Below are positions 8,249 to 16,633 of a stretch of DNA of 64,000 nt, piece by piece (positions within the stretch are counted from its first letter, which is position 1; each line of letters starts with the position of its first letter). The stretch covers positions 1,682,501 through 1,746,500 of the forward strand of contig NZ_CP016614.1 in NCBI RefSeq assembly GCF_013377255.1. Reading direction: 5' to 3'. This DNA is from Mannheimia granulomatis. Lineage in GTDB: Bacteria > Pseudomonadota > Gammaproteobacteria > Enterobacterales > Pasteurellaceae. The translations under genes and the position numbers were made by a program. Below the pieces are notes generated by a model that was not told the origin of the DNA, made no database searches, and saw only the letters and a list, made by a program, of their open reading frames with translations.

Positions 8249-9367
8249 TCATATCCCTTTCTCGACAAACAATCGCTTGCAAGCAGTACCATTTTTTTTA
8301 AATAAATGACAACGTTCCGGTAAGATACCAATATTCATTTCATCGCCTTCATTAACTAATACCACATCATTTTGGCGATAAATTAAGGTTGGTTGTTTGA
8401 TTTCAGGGATTTCAAGATGGATTTGTGTTTCATTCCCTAACAATTCCACTACTTGTACAATGCCGTGTAAGGTTACTTGAGTTTGGTCTGAAGGTAATAA
8501 ATGTTCCGGACGAATACCTAGAGATAAATTGTCTCCTACATTTACATCTTCGCCTGAAACAGGAATCCAAAAGTTGTGATGATTTGCATCTGGCAATTCA
8601 ATTTTTACTCTTTCCAGCTCTACTTCTGTGACTTTCACTGGTAAAAAATTCATTTTAGGAGAGCCTATAAATCCAGCAACAAAACGGTTAGCCGGGTAAT
8701 GATAAAGCTCTAATGGTTTTCCTACCTGAGCAATGCCTCCTGCATTCAATACCACAATCTTATCCGCCAAAGTCATTGCTTCAACTTGATCATGAGTCAC
8801 ATAGATCATCGTACGATTTAATTTTTTATGTAATTTGGAAATTTCCACTCGCATCTGCACTCGCAATGCAGCATCAAGATTGGAAAGAGGCTCATCCAGT
8901 AAAAATACCTCTGGTTGAGAAACCAAAGTTCTACCAATAGCTACTCGCTGACGCTGTCCTCCCGAGAGAGCTTTAGGCTTTCTATCTAATAAATGAGCAA
9001 GCTGCAAAATTTCCGCTACTTGATTTACTCTCCGCTCTCTTTCCGCTTTACTGACCCCGGCCAGTTTTAATCCAAAAGACATATTTTCCGCTACATCTAG
9101 GTGTGGATAGAGAGCGTAAGACTGGAAAACCATCCCAATCCCACGTTTAGAGGGCTCTACATCGTTCATTAATTTATCGCCGATATAAAGCTCACCTGTA
9201 GTAATATCTTCAAGTCCTGCAATCATTCGCAACAAAGTTGATTTTCCACAACCTGACGGGCCAACAAAAACAACGAATTCACCTTTATTAATTTCTAAAT
9301 TAATATCCTTAGAAATATGAACATCACCATACGATTTCCCTACATTGCGCAATGATACATTTGCCAT
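8249..9367 (-). CDS. malK: Maltose/maltodextrin ABC transporter ATP-binding protein MalK
   Basis: MalK is the ATPase of the MalFGK2 importer and, in enterics, also restrains MalT. The 372-residue product has Walker A GPSGCGKST at 36-44, the signature LSGGQRQRV from residue 134, Walker B FLLDEP at 155-160, and the switch His192 in VTHD. The C-terminal third is the regulatory TOBE-type domain (PKMNFLPV, GIRPEHL). Length matches E. coli MalK (371). The start at 9367 follows an AGAGG ribosome site. It is first in the minus-strand malK-lamB-malM operon and divergent from malEFG across a 357-base control region. Identification is secure. Confidence 0.97.
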   Translation of the reverse strand: MANVSLRNVGKSYGDVHISKDINLEINKGEFVVFVGPSGCGKSTLLRMIAGLEDITTGELYIGDKLMNDVEPSKRGIGMVFQSYALYPHLDVAENMSFGLKLAGVSKAERERRVNQVAEILQLAHLLDRKPKALSGGQRQRVAIGRTLVSQPEVFLLDEPLSNLDAALRVQMRVEISKLHKKLNRTMIYVTHDQVEAMTLADKIVVLNAGGIAQVGKPLELYHYPANRFVAGFIGSPKMNFLPVKVTEVELERVKIELPDANHHNFWIPVSGEDVNVGDNLSLGIRPEHLLPSDQTQVTLHGIVQVVELLGNETQIHLEIPEIKQPTLIYRQNDVVLVNEGDEMNIGILPERCHLFKKNGTACKRLFVEKGI

Positions 9368-9724
9368 GATTAAACCTCTTATTTCTTGTTGGTTTGAATT
9401 TAGGCTAAATCATCGCTCTTTTATTTAAAGAGTAAATCATCCTAGAAAACTTTTTTGCAGGGTTAGAAGCTTAATTACGTTTATTTGGTTAAAAAATAAC
9501 GAGTAATTAAATTTTTATAAATTTTGTGATCAAACTCTCATTTTTTATTCTTTTTTTTGTGAGATAGATCACAAAATTAGCCAAAATGTTAATTGGATCA
9601 TACTTTTATCTCGGGGGGCGTAGAGCAAAGGATGATCTCAAATAGACGGAATAGCTCATAATTTGTCACAATTTAATAAATGGGTTGTAAATATCCCTTT
9701 TCATTTAACCTCAAGGAGTTTTTT
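9368..9724. promoter_or_regulatory. malK-malE divergent control region
   Basis: This 357-base AT-rich gap holds no gene and separates the divergent malK-lamB-malM and malEFG operons, as in the enteric malB region. It contains a perfect CRP-type palindrome (9558-9573), a second TGTGATC half-site near 9526, and candidate MalT boxes: GGATGA on the plus strand at 9630-9635 and GGATGA on the minus strand at 9437-9442. A G-rich stretch (TCGGGGGGCGTAGAG, from 9611) near the plus-strand box may be part of another MalT site. MalE has a good ribosome site, AAGGAG at 9713-9718. The MalT boxes are short motifs and are only supported by their placement. Confidence 0.65.
9558..9573. promoter_or_regulatory. 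CRP (cAMP receptor protein) binding site
   Basis: TGTGA-GATAGA-TCACA is a full 5+5 match to the CRP palindrome with the correct 6-base spacer. It sits near the middle of the malK-malE control region, where CRP acts with MalT in E. coli. This supports catabolite control of maltose uptake. Confidence 0.8.
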
Positions 9725-10912
9725 ATGAAAAACAAATGCGTCAAATTCACATTAACTACCCTTGCTACCTTAGTTTTTTCTGGAACTGTTATGGCAAAAA
9801 TGACCGAAGGTAAACTCGTTATCTGGATCAATGGCGATAAAGGTTATAACGGGCTTGCAGAAGTCGGTAAGACGTTTGAAAAAGATACAGGTATTCAAGT
9901 ATTAGTTGAACATCCGGATAAACTTGAAGAAAAATTTGCGCAGGTTGCCTCAACCGATGATGGTCCTGATATCATGTTTTGGGCACACGACCGCTTTGGT
10001 GGCTATGCTCAATCGGGTTTATTAGCAGAAGTGAATGTAAGTAAAGAATTTAAAGATAAATTTGTTGATTTTGCTTGGGATGCAGAAACCTACAACGGCA
10101 AAATTATCGGCTACCCGGTGGCAATTGAAGCCATTTCGTTAATTTATAATAAAGATTTAGTTAAAGAAGCTCCTAAATCTTGGGAAGAAATTATCGAGTT
10201 AGATAAAAAACTTAAAAAAGAGGGTAAAAATGCCATTATGTGGAATTTAGCCGAACCATATTTCACTTGGCCTATTGCTGCTTCAAACGGAGCTTATGCG
10301 TTTAAATTTGCTGATGGCAAATATGATGCAAAAGATATTGGTGTGAACAATGAAGGCGCAGTAAAAGCATTACAATTTGTCGTTGATATGGTTAAAAATA
10401 AACATATTAGTGCCGATATGGACTATGCTGTAGCTGAAGCCTCTTTTAACAAAGGACAAACAGCATTAACAATCAATGGTCCTTGGTCTTGGGGAAATAT
10501 TGATAAAAGCGGTATTAAATACGGTGTAGCTCTACTACCAACATTAAATGGTCAAGCCTCTAAACCATTCGTTGGAGTATTAAGTGCCGGCATTAACAGC
10601 TCAAGTCCAAACAAAGATTTAGCGAAAGAATTCTTAGAAAATTACTTACTAACAGATGAAGGTCTAGATGCTGTGAATAAAGATAAACCTTTAGGTGCAG
10701 TTGCATTAAAATCTTACCAAGAAAAATTGGCAGCCGATCCACGCATTGCAGCCACTATGGAAAATGCGAAAAATGGTGAAATTATGCCAAATATCCCACA
10801 GATGTCTTCCTTCTGGTATGCCGAAAAATCCGCTATCAACAATGCGGTGACAGGGCGTCAACCTGTAAAAGAAGCATTAGATGATGCACATTCCCGCATT
10901 CAAAAACAATAA
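9725..10912 (+). CDS. malE: Maltose/maltodextrin-binding periplasmic protein MalE
   Basis: MalE captures maltodextrins in the periplasm and delivers them to MalFGK2. From the ATG at 9725 the protein is 395 residues with a signal peptide ending in GTVMA and a mature start near KMTEGKLVIWINGDKGYNG, typical of maltose-binding proteins (E. coli 396). An upstream in-frame ATG at 9680 would add 15 residues ahead of the signal peptide; it is rejected because AAGGAG at 9713-9718 is correctly spaced from 9725. Conserved ligand-site segments include PDIMFWAHDRFGGYAQSG and YPVAIEA. It is first in malEFG, followed by a strong hairpin that should lower malF and malG expression. Identification is secure. 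Confidence 0.97.
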   Translation: MKNKCVKFTLTTLATLVFSGTVMAKMTEGKLVIWINGDKGYNGLAEVGKTFEKDTGIQVLVEHPDKLEEKFAQVASTDDGPDIMFWAHDRFGGYAQSGLLAEVNVSKEFKDKFVDFAWDAETYNGKIIGYPVAIEAISLIYNKDLVKEAPKSWEEIIELDKKLKKEGKNAIMWNLAEPYFTWPIAASNGAYAFKFADGKYDAKDIGVNNEGAVKALQFVVDMVKNKHISADMDYAVAEASFNKGQTALTINGPWSWGNIDKSGIKYGVALLPTLNGQASKPFVGVLSAGINSSSPNKDLAKEFLENYLLTDEGLDAVNKDKPLGAVALKSYQEKLAADPRIAATMENAKNGEIMPNIPQMSSFWYAEKSAINNAVTGRQPVKEALDDAHSRIQKQ

Positions 10913-10929
10913 TAATCCTTCATTATTCA

Positions 10930-10961
10930 GAGTGGGTTAGCTTATAACTCACTCATTTTTT
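10930..10961 (+). terminator. Partial terminator between malE and malF
   Basis: GAGTGGGTTA (10930-10939) pairs with TAACTCACTC (10945-10954) over 10 bp with one G-U wobble and a 5-base loop, followed by A and six T residues. Placed inside the malEFG operon it probably ends many transcripts after malE, giving the excess of binding protein over membrane subunits. The role is inferred. Confidence 0.75.
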
Positions 10962-11014
10962 AGATTCGCCCCAAGTATAGTAAAAAAATGCAGTAAAAAA
11001 TTCGAGGTGCTATT

Positions 11015-12553
11015 ATGCTGACTCACCCCCCATCCAAACCAACTAATTGGCTCAAATATCTCTTCGCAGGACTAGTATTACTCCTTGACTTCTATCTTGT
11101 TGTATTAATGTACTCACAAGGTGAATATCTTTTTGCTATTTTAACACTTATTATTCTTACTTCTGGCGTATATATTTTTACCAATAAAAATGCATATGCT
11201 TGGCGCTATGTTTATCCCGGCATTACCGGAATGGCTATTTTTATCTTATTCCCTTTAGTTGCAACCATTGCTATTGCATTTACTAATTATAGTGGTTCTA
11301 ACCAATTAGCATTCGAGCGTGCGGTTTCAGTGCTAACTGAACAACGTTATTTTTCCGGAGAAAAATACAATTTTACGCTTTATCAACAAGCAGATAATCA
11401 ATATAGCATTGCATTAACTAATCCTGTTACAGAACAAACTTTTGTCTCAGAAGCTGTTCCATTAACTGCCGGTCTCAATGTTACTGTTACCGAACAGAGT
11501 ATCCCGAACGGAAAAATTGCTCCTCTTAAAACTATCACACAGAACCGCTCGACTCTTCAGTCAATGAATGTGATTTTACCGAATGGCAATCAACTTACAA
11601 TGAGTTCATTACGCCAATTTTCAGAACAAAAACAACGCTATCACTTTGATGAAGATAAAAAAACATTATTAAATAACGAAACCGGCAAAATTTATCAAGC
11701 TAATGATGAAACCGGATTCTTCCAGGCTATTGATGCAAACGGAAACTGGCAGGATGAAACGCTTGAGCCGGGTTATACCGTTACATCAGGCTTTAATAAT
11801 TTTGTTAAAATTTTTACTGATGAAGGAATTAGCAAACCTTTTGTACAAATATTCATTTGGACAGTCGTCTTCTCTTTATTAACCGTCGTCTTTACCGTTA
11901 TCTTAGGCATGGTACTTGCCTGTTTGGTACAATGGGAAGCTCTCAAAGGGAAAGCTATATATCGCTTATTATTGATTTTACCTTATGCAGTTCCTTCCTT
12001 TATTTCGATTTTAATTTTCAAAGGGTTATTTAATCAAAGTTTTGGTGAAATCAATATGATTTTGAATCAATTATTTGGTATCAGCCCAGAATGGTTCAAT
12101 GATCCGTTTCTTGCTAAAGTGATGATCCTAATTGTGAATACGTGGTTAGGCTATCCTTATATGATGATTTTATGTATGGGATTACTCAAAGCCATTCCGT
12201 CCGATTTATATGAAGCTTCCGCAATGGATGGAGCCTCCACTTGGCAAAACTTCAGTAAAATCACTTTCCCATTATTGTTAAAACCACTTACTCCGTTAAT
12301 GATTGCCTCTTTTGCATTTAACTTTAACAACTTTGTATTGATTCAATTATTAACAAACGGTCGTCCGGATATGATTGGAACAACTACACCGGCCGGTTAT
12401 ACCGACTTGTTAGTCAGCTATACCTACCGTATTGCCTTTGAAGGAAGCGGTACGCAAGATTTCGGCTTGGCTGCGGCTATCGCAACTATTATTTTCTTAT
12501 TAGTCGGTGGGTTGGCTCTCTTAAATATTAAAGCAACCAAAATGGAATTATAA
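11015..12553 (+). CDS. malF: Maltose ABC transporter permease MalF
   Basis: MalF is one of two membrane subunits of the maltose importer. The 512-residue product has a short cytoplasmic N-terminus, three hydrophobic segments in its first 95 residues, a large polar periplasmic loop of about 170 residues (the MalF-specific P2 domain), then further membrane helices. The coupling-helix (EAA) motif EASAMDGASTWQNF begins near residue 400 and contacts MalK. Length matches E. coli MalF (514). It follows malE after a partial terminator and precedes malG by 51 bases. AGGTGC lies before the ATG at 11015. Identification is secure. Confidence 0.96.
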   Translation: MLTHPPSKPTNWLKYLFAGLVLLLDFYLVVLMYSQGEYLFAILTLIILTSGVYIFTNKNAYAWRYVYPGITGMAIFILFPLVATIAIAFTNYSGSNQLAFERAVSVLTEQRYFSGEKYNFTLYQQADNQYSIALTNPVTEQTFVSEAVPLTAGLNVTVTEQSIPNGKIAPLKTITQNRSTLQSMNVILPNGNQLTMSSLRQFSEQKQRYHFDEDKKTLLNNETGKIYQANDETGFFQAIDANGNWQDETLEPGYTVTSGFNNFVKIFTDEGISKPFVQIFIWTVVFSLLTVVFTVILGMVLACLVQWEALKGKAIYRLLLILPYAVPSFISILIFKGLFNQSFGEINMILNQLFGISPEWFNDPFLAKVMILIVNTWLGYPYMMILCMGLLKAIPSDLYEASAMDGASTWQNFSKITFPLLLKPLTPLMIASFAFNFNNFVLIQLLTNGRPDMIGTTTPAGYTDLLVSYTYRIAFEGSGTQDFGLAAAIATIIFLLVGGLALLNIKATKMEL

Positions 12554-12604
12554 AAGTGTTAAGTATTCAGAACCCTTAACCTCAATTAACTTCAGGAGTT
12601 ATAC

Positions 12605-13495
12605 ATGGCAATTGTTCAATCTAAATCTGTGCGTTATCGGGTATGGGCAACCCATTTAATCTTAATTTGTTTTCTAGCCTTGATTATTTTTCCTTTATTG
12701 ATGGTAATTGGTATTTCACTACGTCCAGGAAATCTTGCCATTGGAGATATTATTCCAAGCCAAATTTCTTGGGAACATTGGCAAGCTGCACTAGGCTTTG
12801 ATGTCACCCACTCAGACGGTACGGTAACACCTCCCCCATTCCCTGTATTACGTTGGTTATGGAATTCAATCAAAGTTGCAACTATAACCTCAATTGGTAT
12901 TGTAACTTTATCTACAACCTGTGCTTATGCTTTTGCCCGAATGAAATTTAGAGGTAAAAAGACCATTTTGCAGGGAATGCTGATTTTCCAAATGTTCCCG
13001 GCGGTACTTTCTTTAGTCGCTTTATATGCGTTATTTGATCGTCTTGGCCAATATGTACCATTCCTTGGCTTAAATACTCATGGCGGCGTTATTTTTGCCT
13101 ATTTAGGGGGAATTGCCTTGCACGTTTGGACAATTAAAGGCTACTTTGAAACAATTGATGGATCTTTAGAAGAAGCAGCTGCACTTGATGGTGCAACGCC
13201 GTGGCAAGCATTCCGTTTAATTTTATTACCACTTTCGGTACCAATTTTAGCGGTGGTTTTCATTCTTTCATTTATTGCTGCCATTACCGAAGTACCAGTC
13301 GCCTCATTGCTGCTACGCGATGTAAACAGCTATACTTTAGCGGTTGGTATGCAACAATATCTCTATCCTCAAAACTATTTATGGGGCGATTTCGCTGCTG
13401 CTGCGGTATTATCTGCCATTCCTATTACGTTGGTATTCTTGTTGGCACAACGTTGGTTAATAGGTGGATTAACTGCCGGTGGCGTGAAAGGCTAA
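12605..13495 (+). CDS. malG: Maltose ABC transporter permease MalG
   Basis: MalG pairs with MalF to form the translocation path for maltodextrins. The 296-residue product (E. coli 296) has six predicted hydrophobic helices and the coupling motif EEAAALDGATPWQAFRLI near residue 189. The C-terminus ends in LTAGGVKG, which matches the E. coli MalG tail that reaches into the pore. CAGGAG precedes the ATG at 12605. It is last in malEFG and is followed by an inverted pair of uptake signals before the convergent malT. Identification is secure. Confidence 0.96.
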   Translation: MAIVQSKSVRYRVWATHLILICFLALIIFPLLMVIGISLRPGNLAIGDIIPSQISWEHWQAALGFDVTHSDGTVTPPPFPVLRWLWNSIKVATITSIGIVTLSTTCAYAFARMKFRGKKTILQGMLIFQMFPAVLSLVALYALFDRLGQYVPFLGLNTHGGVIFAYLGGIALHVWTIKGYFETIDGSLEEAAALDGATPWQAFRLILLPLSVPILAVVFILSFIAAITEVPVASLLLRDVNSYTLAVGMQQYLYPQNYLWGDFAAAAVLSAIPITLVFLLAQRWLIGGLTAGGVKG

Positions 13496-13548
13496 ACAGT
13501 CACTCTTTTTGCAAACTTCTTTTGGGATTACAAAAAATTCTCGAAAAA

Positions 13549-13611
13549 TGACCGCTTGTAACAATGAAATAATGTTTACCCATATTAAAAACAGAGGTGA
13601 ACAAGCGGTCA
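13549..13611. terminator. Inverted uptake-signal pair between convergent malG and malT
   Basis: TGACCGCTTGT (13549-13559) and ACAAGCGGTCA (13601-13611) are exact complements with a 41-base spacer. They are Actinobacillus-type uptake signals placed between converging genes, where a bidirectional terminator is expected. The rest of the 248-base malG-malT gap holds no gene. Confidence 0.6.
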
Positions 13612-13743
13612 AATTACTCCAATTTTTTGCAAATAAAAATCCCAATAAAACGCCAAACATTTGCAACAGTGCAATATTTTGCTTTTAGACGAATAATTGA
13701 GTAACAATAAGCTTATCGTAATTTTGGCAGATAAATAATAGCC

Positions 13744-16470
13744 TTAATTATAACCCATTAAGGTTAATAACTCTTTTGTATAATTTATCGCTTCATTACG
13801 ATTTGTTACCGCAATTTTTTGATATAAATTTCTAATATGCGTTTTTATTGTGGTTGCAGCAACTTGTAATTCATCCGAAATCTGCTCATTACTATAACCG
13901 GAATAGATTAAGCCTAATACCTGCCACTCCCGTTGGGTTAACGGGCTAATCTTTAATAACTCAGGAACTTTAGGGTTTTTAAGTAATTGATTAACAAAAT
14001 TTTCATCAAAGTGAGCAAATTTATGTCGATAAAACTGATTGATATTTCTCAATATAAACTGTGCTTTGTGCAGAACCAGCTCATCTAACACGTTTAATTG
14101 CAATAAATGACGAATTTGCTGCGCCATCACATCGCCCTCAATCACAAAAGCACTGATAAAGTTTGTCTGCCGTGTGAGTTTTAGAGCATGAATTAAATCT
14201 TGCTGAGCTAGCTCTTTCTCTCCTTGTAAAAAATAAAGTCTGTTACGTACAATTAATGCACGGTTCAGATCACTGATAAGAGAAAACTTTTCAGCTGTTT
14301 CAATTAAATTATCTAAAATTTCTTTCGCTTTATCATATTCCCCTAATAAAATTTCTGCTCGTGCAATATTTCGCCATTGAATCTGAGTAAAATGATTCTT
14401 GTCAGAAATCGGTAATGGGTTTTGAATCAACCAACTTCGAGCTGCCGAAATGTCATTATTCATTTGCCAATAGATCATACGAACTTGATCTGCATTAGCA
14501 ATCCAATCATGGTGATAAGAGTGAGAGTGTTCTAACTGTTCAACCTCTCTTAATAATCGAGAAGTATTATCGAGATTTCCTCTTGCTAACGAAATCTTAG
14601 TTAATAATGTTAAACATTGTAACTTATCTTCAAATTTTGATAATACATTCATCCCAGCTACTGCCATAGATTCTGCCTTATCTAGGTTATACCATTCCCA
14701 CAAAATTTTACCTTTTGAACGTAATAAGAATTCATACATTGGTACTTTTTGCAGATGGTTTTCTTTTACAAATTCGCTTGCCTTATCTAACATTTCATAA
14801 GCTGCTTGTGAAAATCCTTGAGCAAGTAAAATTTCCGACTGTTGAAGCAATGACCATAAAATATTGTGATATGTATGGTGCTGACGAGCCATACGTTCAG
14901 CTTTCTGTAGCATGGCTAATGCTTCTGCCAGATTACCGTGACAATGATGAGCCTCACCAATAATAGAAATCGCAACAATATAGGCATAATACGCATTTTC
15001 CGAAAGATCATTTAATGCCTCTGAAGCTAATTGAAGCGCAGTATTTTCATCTCCGGAATTTATCGCAACCTGTGCCCGTAGCACATTAAATTCCGCATTT
15101 GCCGTTTTACTCAATTCAATTTTATTTTCGCTTAATGCTTGAGAAAAATCAGCCAAAATTCCACCAACTTCTACATGACGATGTTGGCTTTGTACCAGCC
15201 AAGCTCTTAATAAGACCAAATTAGGATGTTCGGTTAAATGTTTATAATTAAGGCAATTTAAACTTTCTTCTAATAAGTTTAAATCGCCTTGATGAAATAC
15301 TGTCCAAGCATGTTCATCTAAGATATTGAGCAATAATTCAGTATTAGATAATTGCATTGCATGGTATAGCGCTTCTGTCACATAACCTAGCTTCAACCAG
15401 GCTTGTGCAGCTTTCTGGTGCAGTTGTGGTAATTCATCATATAATTCGTGCTGACAACATAAATTTAAAAAAGAAGCAAAAAGCGGATGGAATTTCCACC
15501 AAATATCATCTCCACTTTGCCATTTACTATTTGCCATTTGTTGTAAAAATAAGCCTTGCTTTTCGAGAGACTCTAATTTTGTTCGGCTATTTTGTTCTCC
15601 AGTAACCGCCTTAACTAAAGATTCATTCATCGAGTGCAATACAGAGCAACGTAAAATAAATAAACGGGTATCTTCATCGACTTTATTTAGCACTTCATCA
15701 GCCAAATATTCGTTAATGTGAAAATGATTTGATTTGGCTAATCGTTTAGCAATATCTTGCAATGGAACTTGTAACGTATGCGATTTATTTTTAACAAATA
15801 AGCTGATTAATTGAAGTGCAGTCGGCCACCCCTCAACTTCATTACATAATGCGATAATATCTTTCTGATTTAACTCAGAACCCAATCTTGCTTGGAAAAA
15901 TGCAGCACTTTCTTGATGATCAAATACCAGTTGATTAATATCTATTTCCAATAATTGTTCCTGAACTCTTAAACTTGCAATACCTAGCGGTGGAACAGCG
16001 CGAGAAATAAGAATTAATGTCATATTATTTGGCTGATGTTTAACCCAATATTTTAACGCATCATGGATCTCTTCATTTTCAACCACATGATAATCATCAA
16101 TCACGAGATAAAAATGTTCCGAAAACATGGTAGCTTTAATCAATAATTGATTAAATGAAGCTAATAAGTTAGCTTTACGATTTTCTTCTAATAAAACGTC
16201 TATTTCTTTGTTGATTGCTGAGTGCAATGCTGCACTAAAATAGACCGCAAAACGATCTGGATTATTATCTCCTTCATCTAAAGCATACCAGCCAACATTC
16301 TTTTTATCTTCAATCCATTGAGACACTAACGTAGTTTTGCCATAACCAGCAGGAGCATTAATCAATACAACCGGATAATCAGAAGATTTATCCAATTCTT
16401 GAATTAAACGTTTTCGAGGAATACTATTTTGTAATCGAAAAGAGCAGACAAGTTTTGATGGTATTAACAT
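13744..16470 (-). CDS. malT: Maltose regulon transcriptional activator MalT
   Basis: MalT is the ATP- and maltotriose-dependent activator of mal promoters. The 908-residue product (E. coli 901) has an N-terminal STAND-type ATPase with Walker A APAGYGKTTLVSQW (glycines and Lys at 42-46) and Walker B-like HFYLVIDDYHVV, a long central helical-repeat sensor region, and a C-terminal LuxR-type helix-turn-helix (LTQREWQVLGLIYSGYSNEQ onward, about residues 845-900). It is divergent from malPQ, and the gap contains a GGGGATGA MalT box. In E. coli malT also lies divergent from malPQ, but far from malEFG; here all mal genes are together. Identification is secure. Confidence 0.97.
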   Translation of the reverse strand: MLIPSKLVCSFRLQNSIPRKRLIQELDKSSDYPVVLINAPAGYGKTTLVSQWIEDKKNVGWYALDEGDNNPDRFAVYFSAALHSAINKEIDVLLEENRKANLLASFNQLLIKATMFSEHFYLVIDDYHVVENEEIHDALKYWVKHQPNNMTLILISRAVPPLGIASLRVQEQLLEIDINQLVFDHQESAAFFQARLGSELNQKDIIALCNEVEGWPTALQLISLFVKNKSHTLQVPLQDIAKRLAKSNHFHINEYLADEVLNKVDEDTRLFILRCSVLHSMNESLVKAVTGEQNSRTKLESLEKQGLFLQQMANSKWQSGDDIWWKFHPLFASFLNLCCQHELYDELPQLHQKAAQAWLKLGYVTEALYHAMQLSNTELLLNILDEHAWTVFHQGDLNLLEESLNCLNYKHLTEHPNLVLLRAWLVQSQHRHVEVGGILADFSQALSENKIELSKTANAEFNVLRAQVAINSGDENTALQLASEALNDLSENAYYAYIVAISIIGEAHHCHGNLAEALAMLQKAERMARQHHTYHNILWSLLQQSEILLAQGFSQAAYEMLDKASEFVKENHLQKVPMYEFLLRSKGKILWEWYNLDKAESMAVAGMNVLSKFEDKLQCLTLLTKISLARGNLDNTSRLLREVEQLEHSHSYHHDWIANADQVRMIYWQMNNDISAARSWLIQNPLPISDKNHFTQIQWRNIARAEILLGEYDKAKEILDNLIETAEKFSLISDLNRALIVRNRLYFLQGEKELAQQDLIHALKLTRQTNFISAFVIEGDVMAQQIRHLLQLNVLDELVLHKAQFILRNINQFYRHKFAHFDENFVNQLLKNPKVPELLKISPLTQREWQVLGLIYSGYSNEQISDELQVAATTIKTHIRNLYQKIAVTNRNEAINYTKELLTLMGYN

Positions 16471-16500
16471 AATAAATTCAATTTTCTCTCATAACAAAAT

Positions 16501-16575
16501 GGGGATGATATATACTCCATTTATGTTCTAACTACTTCCTAATAATCATACCACACAAGGTAACTAGAAGGATGA
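16501..16575 (+). promoter_or_regulatory. malP promoter region with two MalT boxes
   Basis: GGGGATGA at 16501-16508 and GGATGA at 16570-16575 match the MalT box core (GGA(T/G)GA; E. coli malP has GGGGATGAGG). They lie in the malT-malP divergent gap, upstream of the malP start at 16634. The second box lies just before an in-frame ATG at 16577 that is therefore unlikely to be the true malP start. Confidence 0.7.
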
Positions 16576-16633
16576 TTTGATTTTATTCGGATTTTACATA
16601 ATAGCGGTATTCATCTTTAACCGGAGGTTTCCT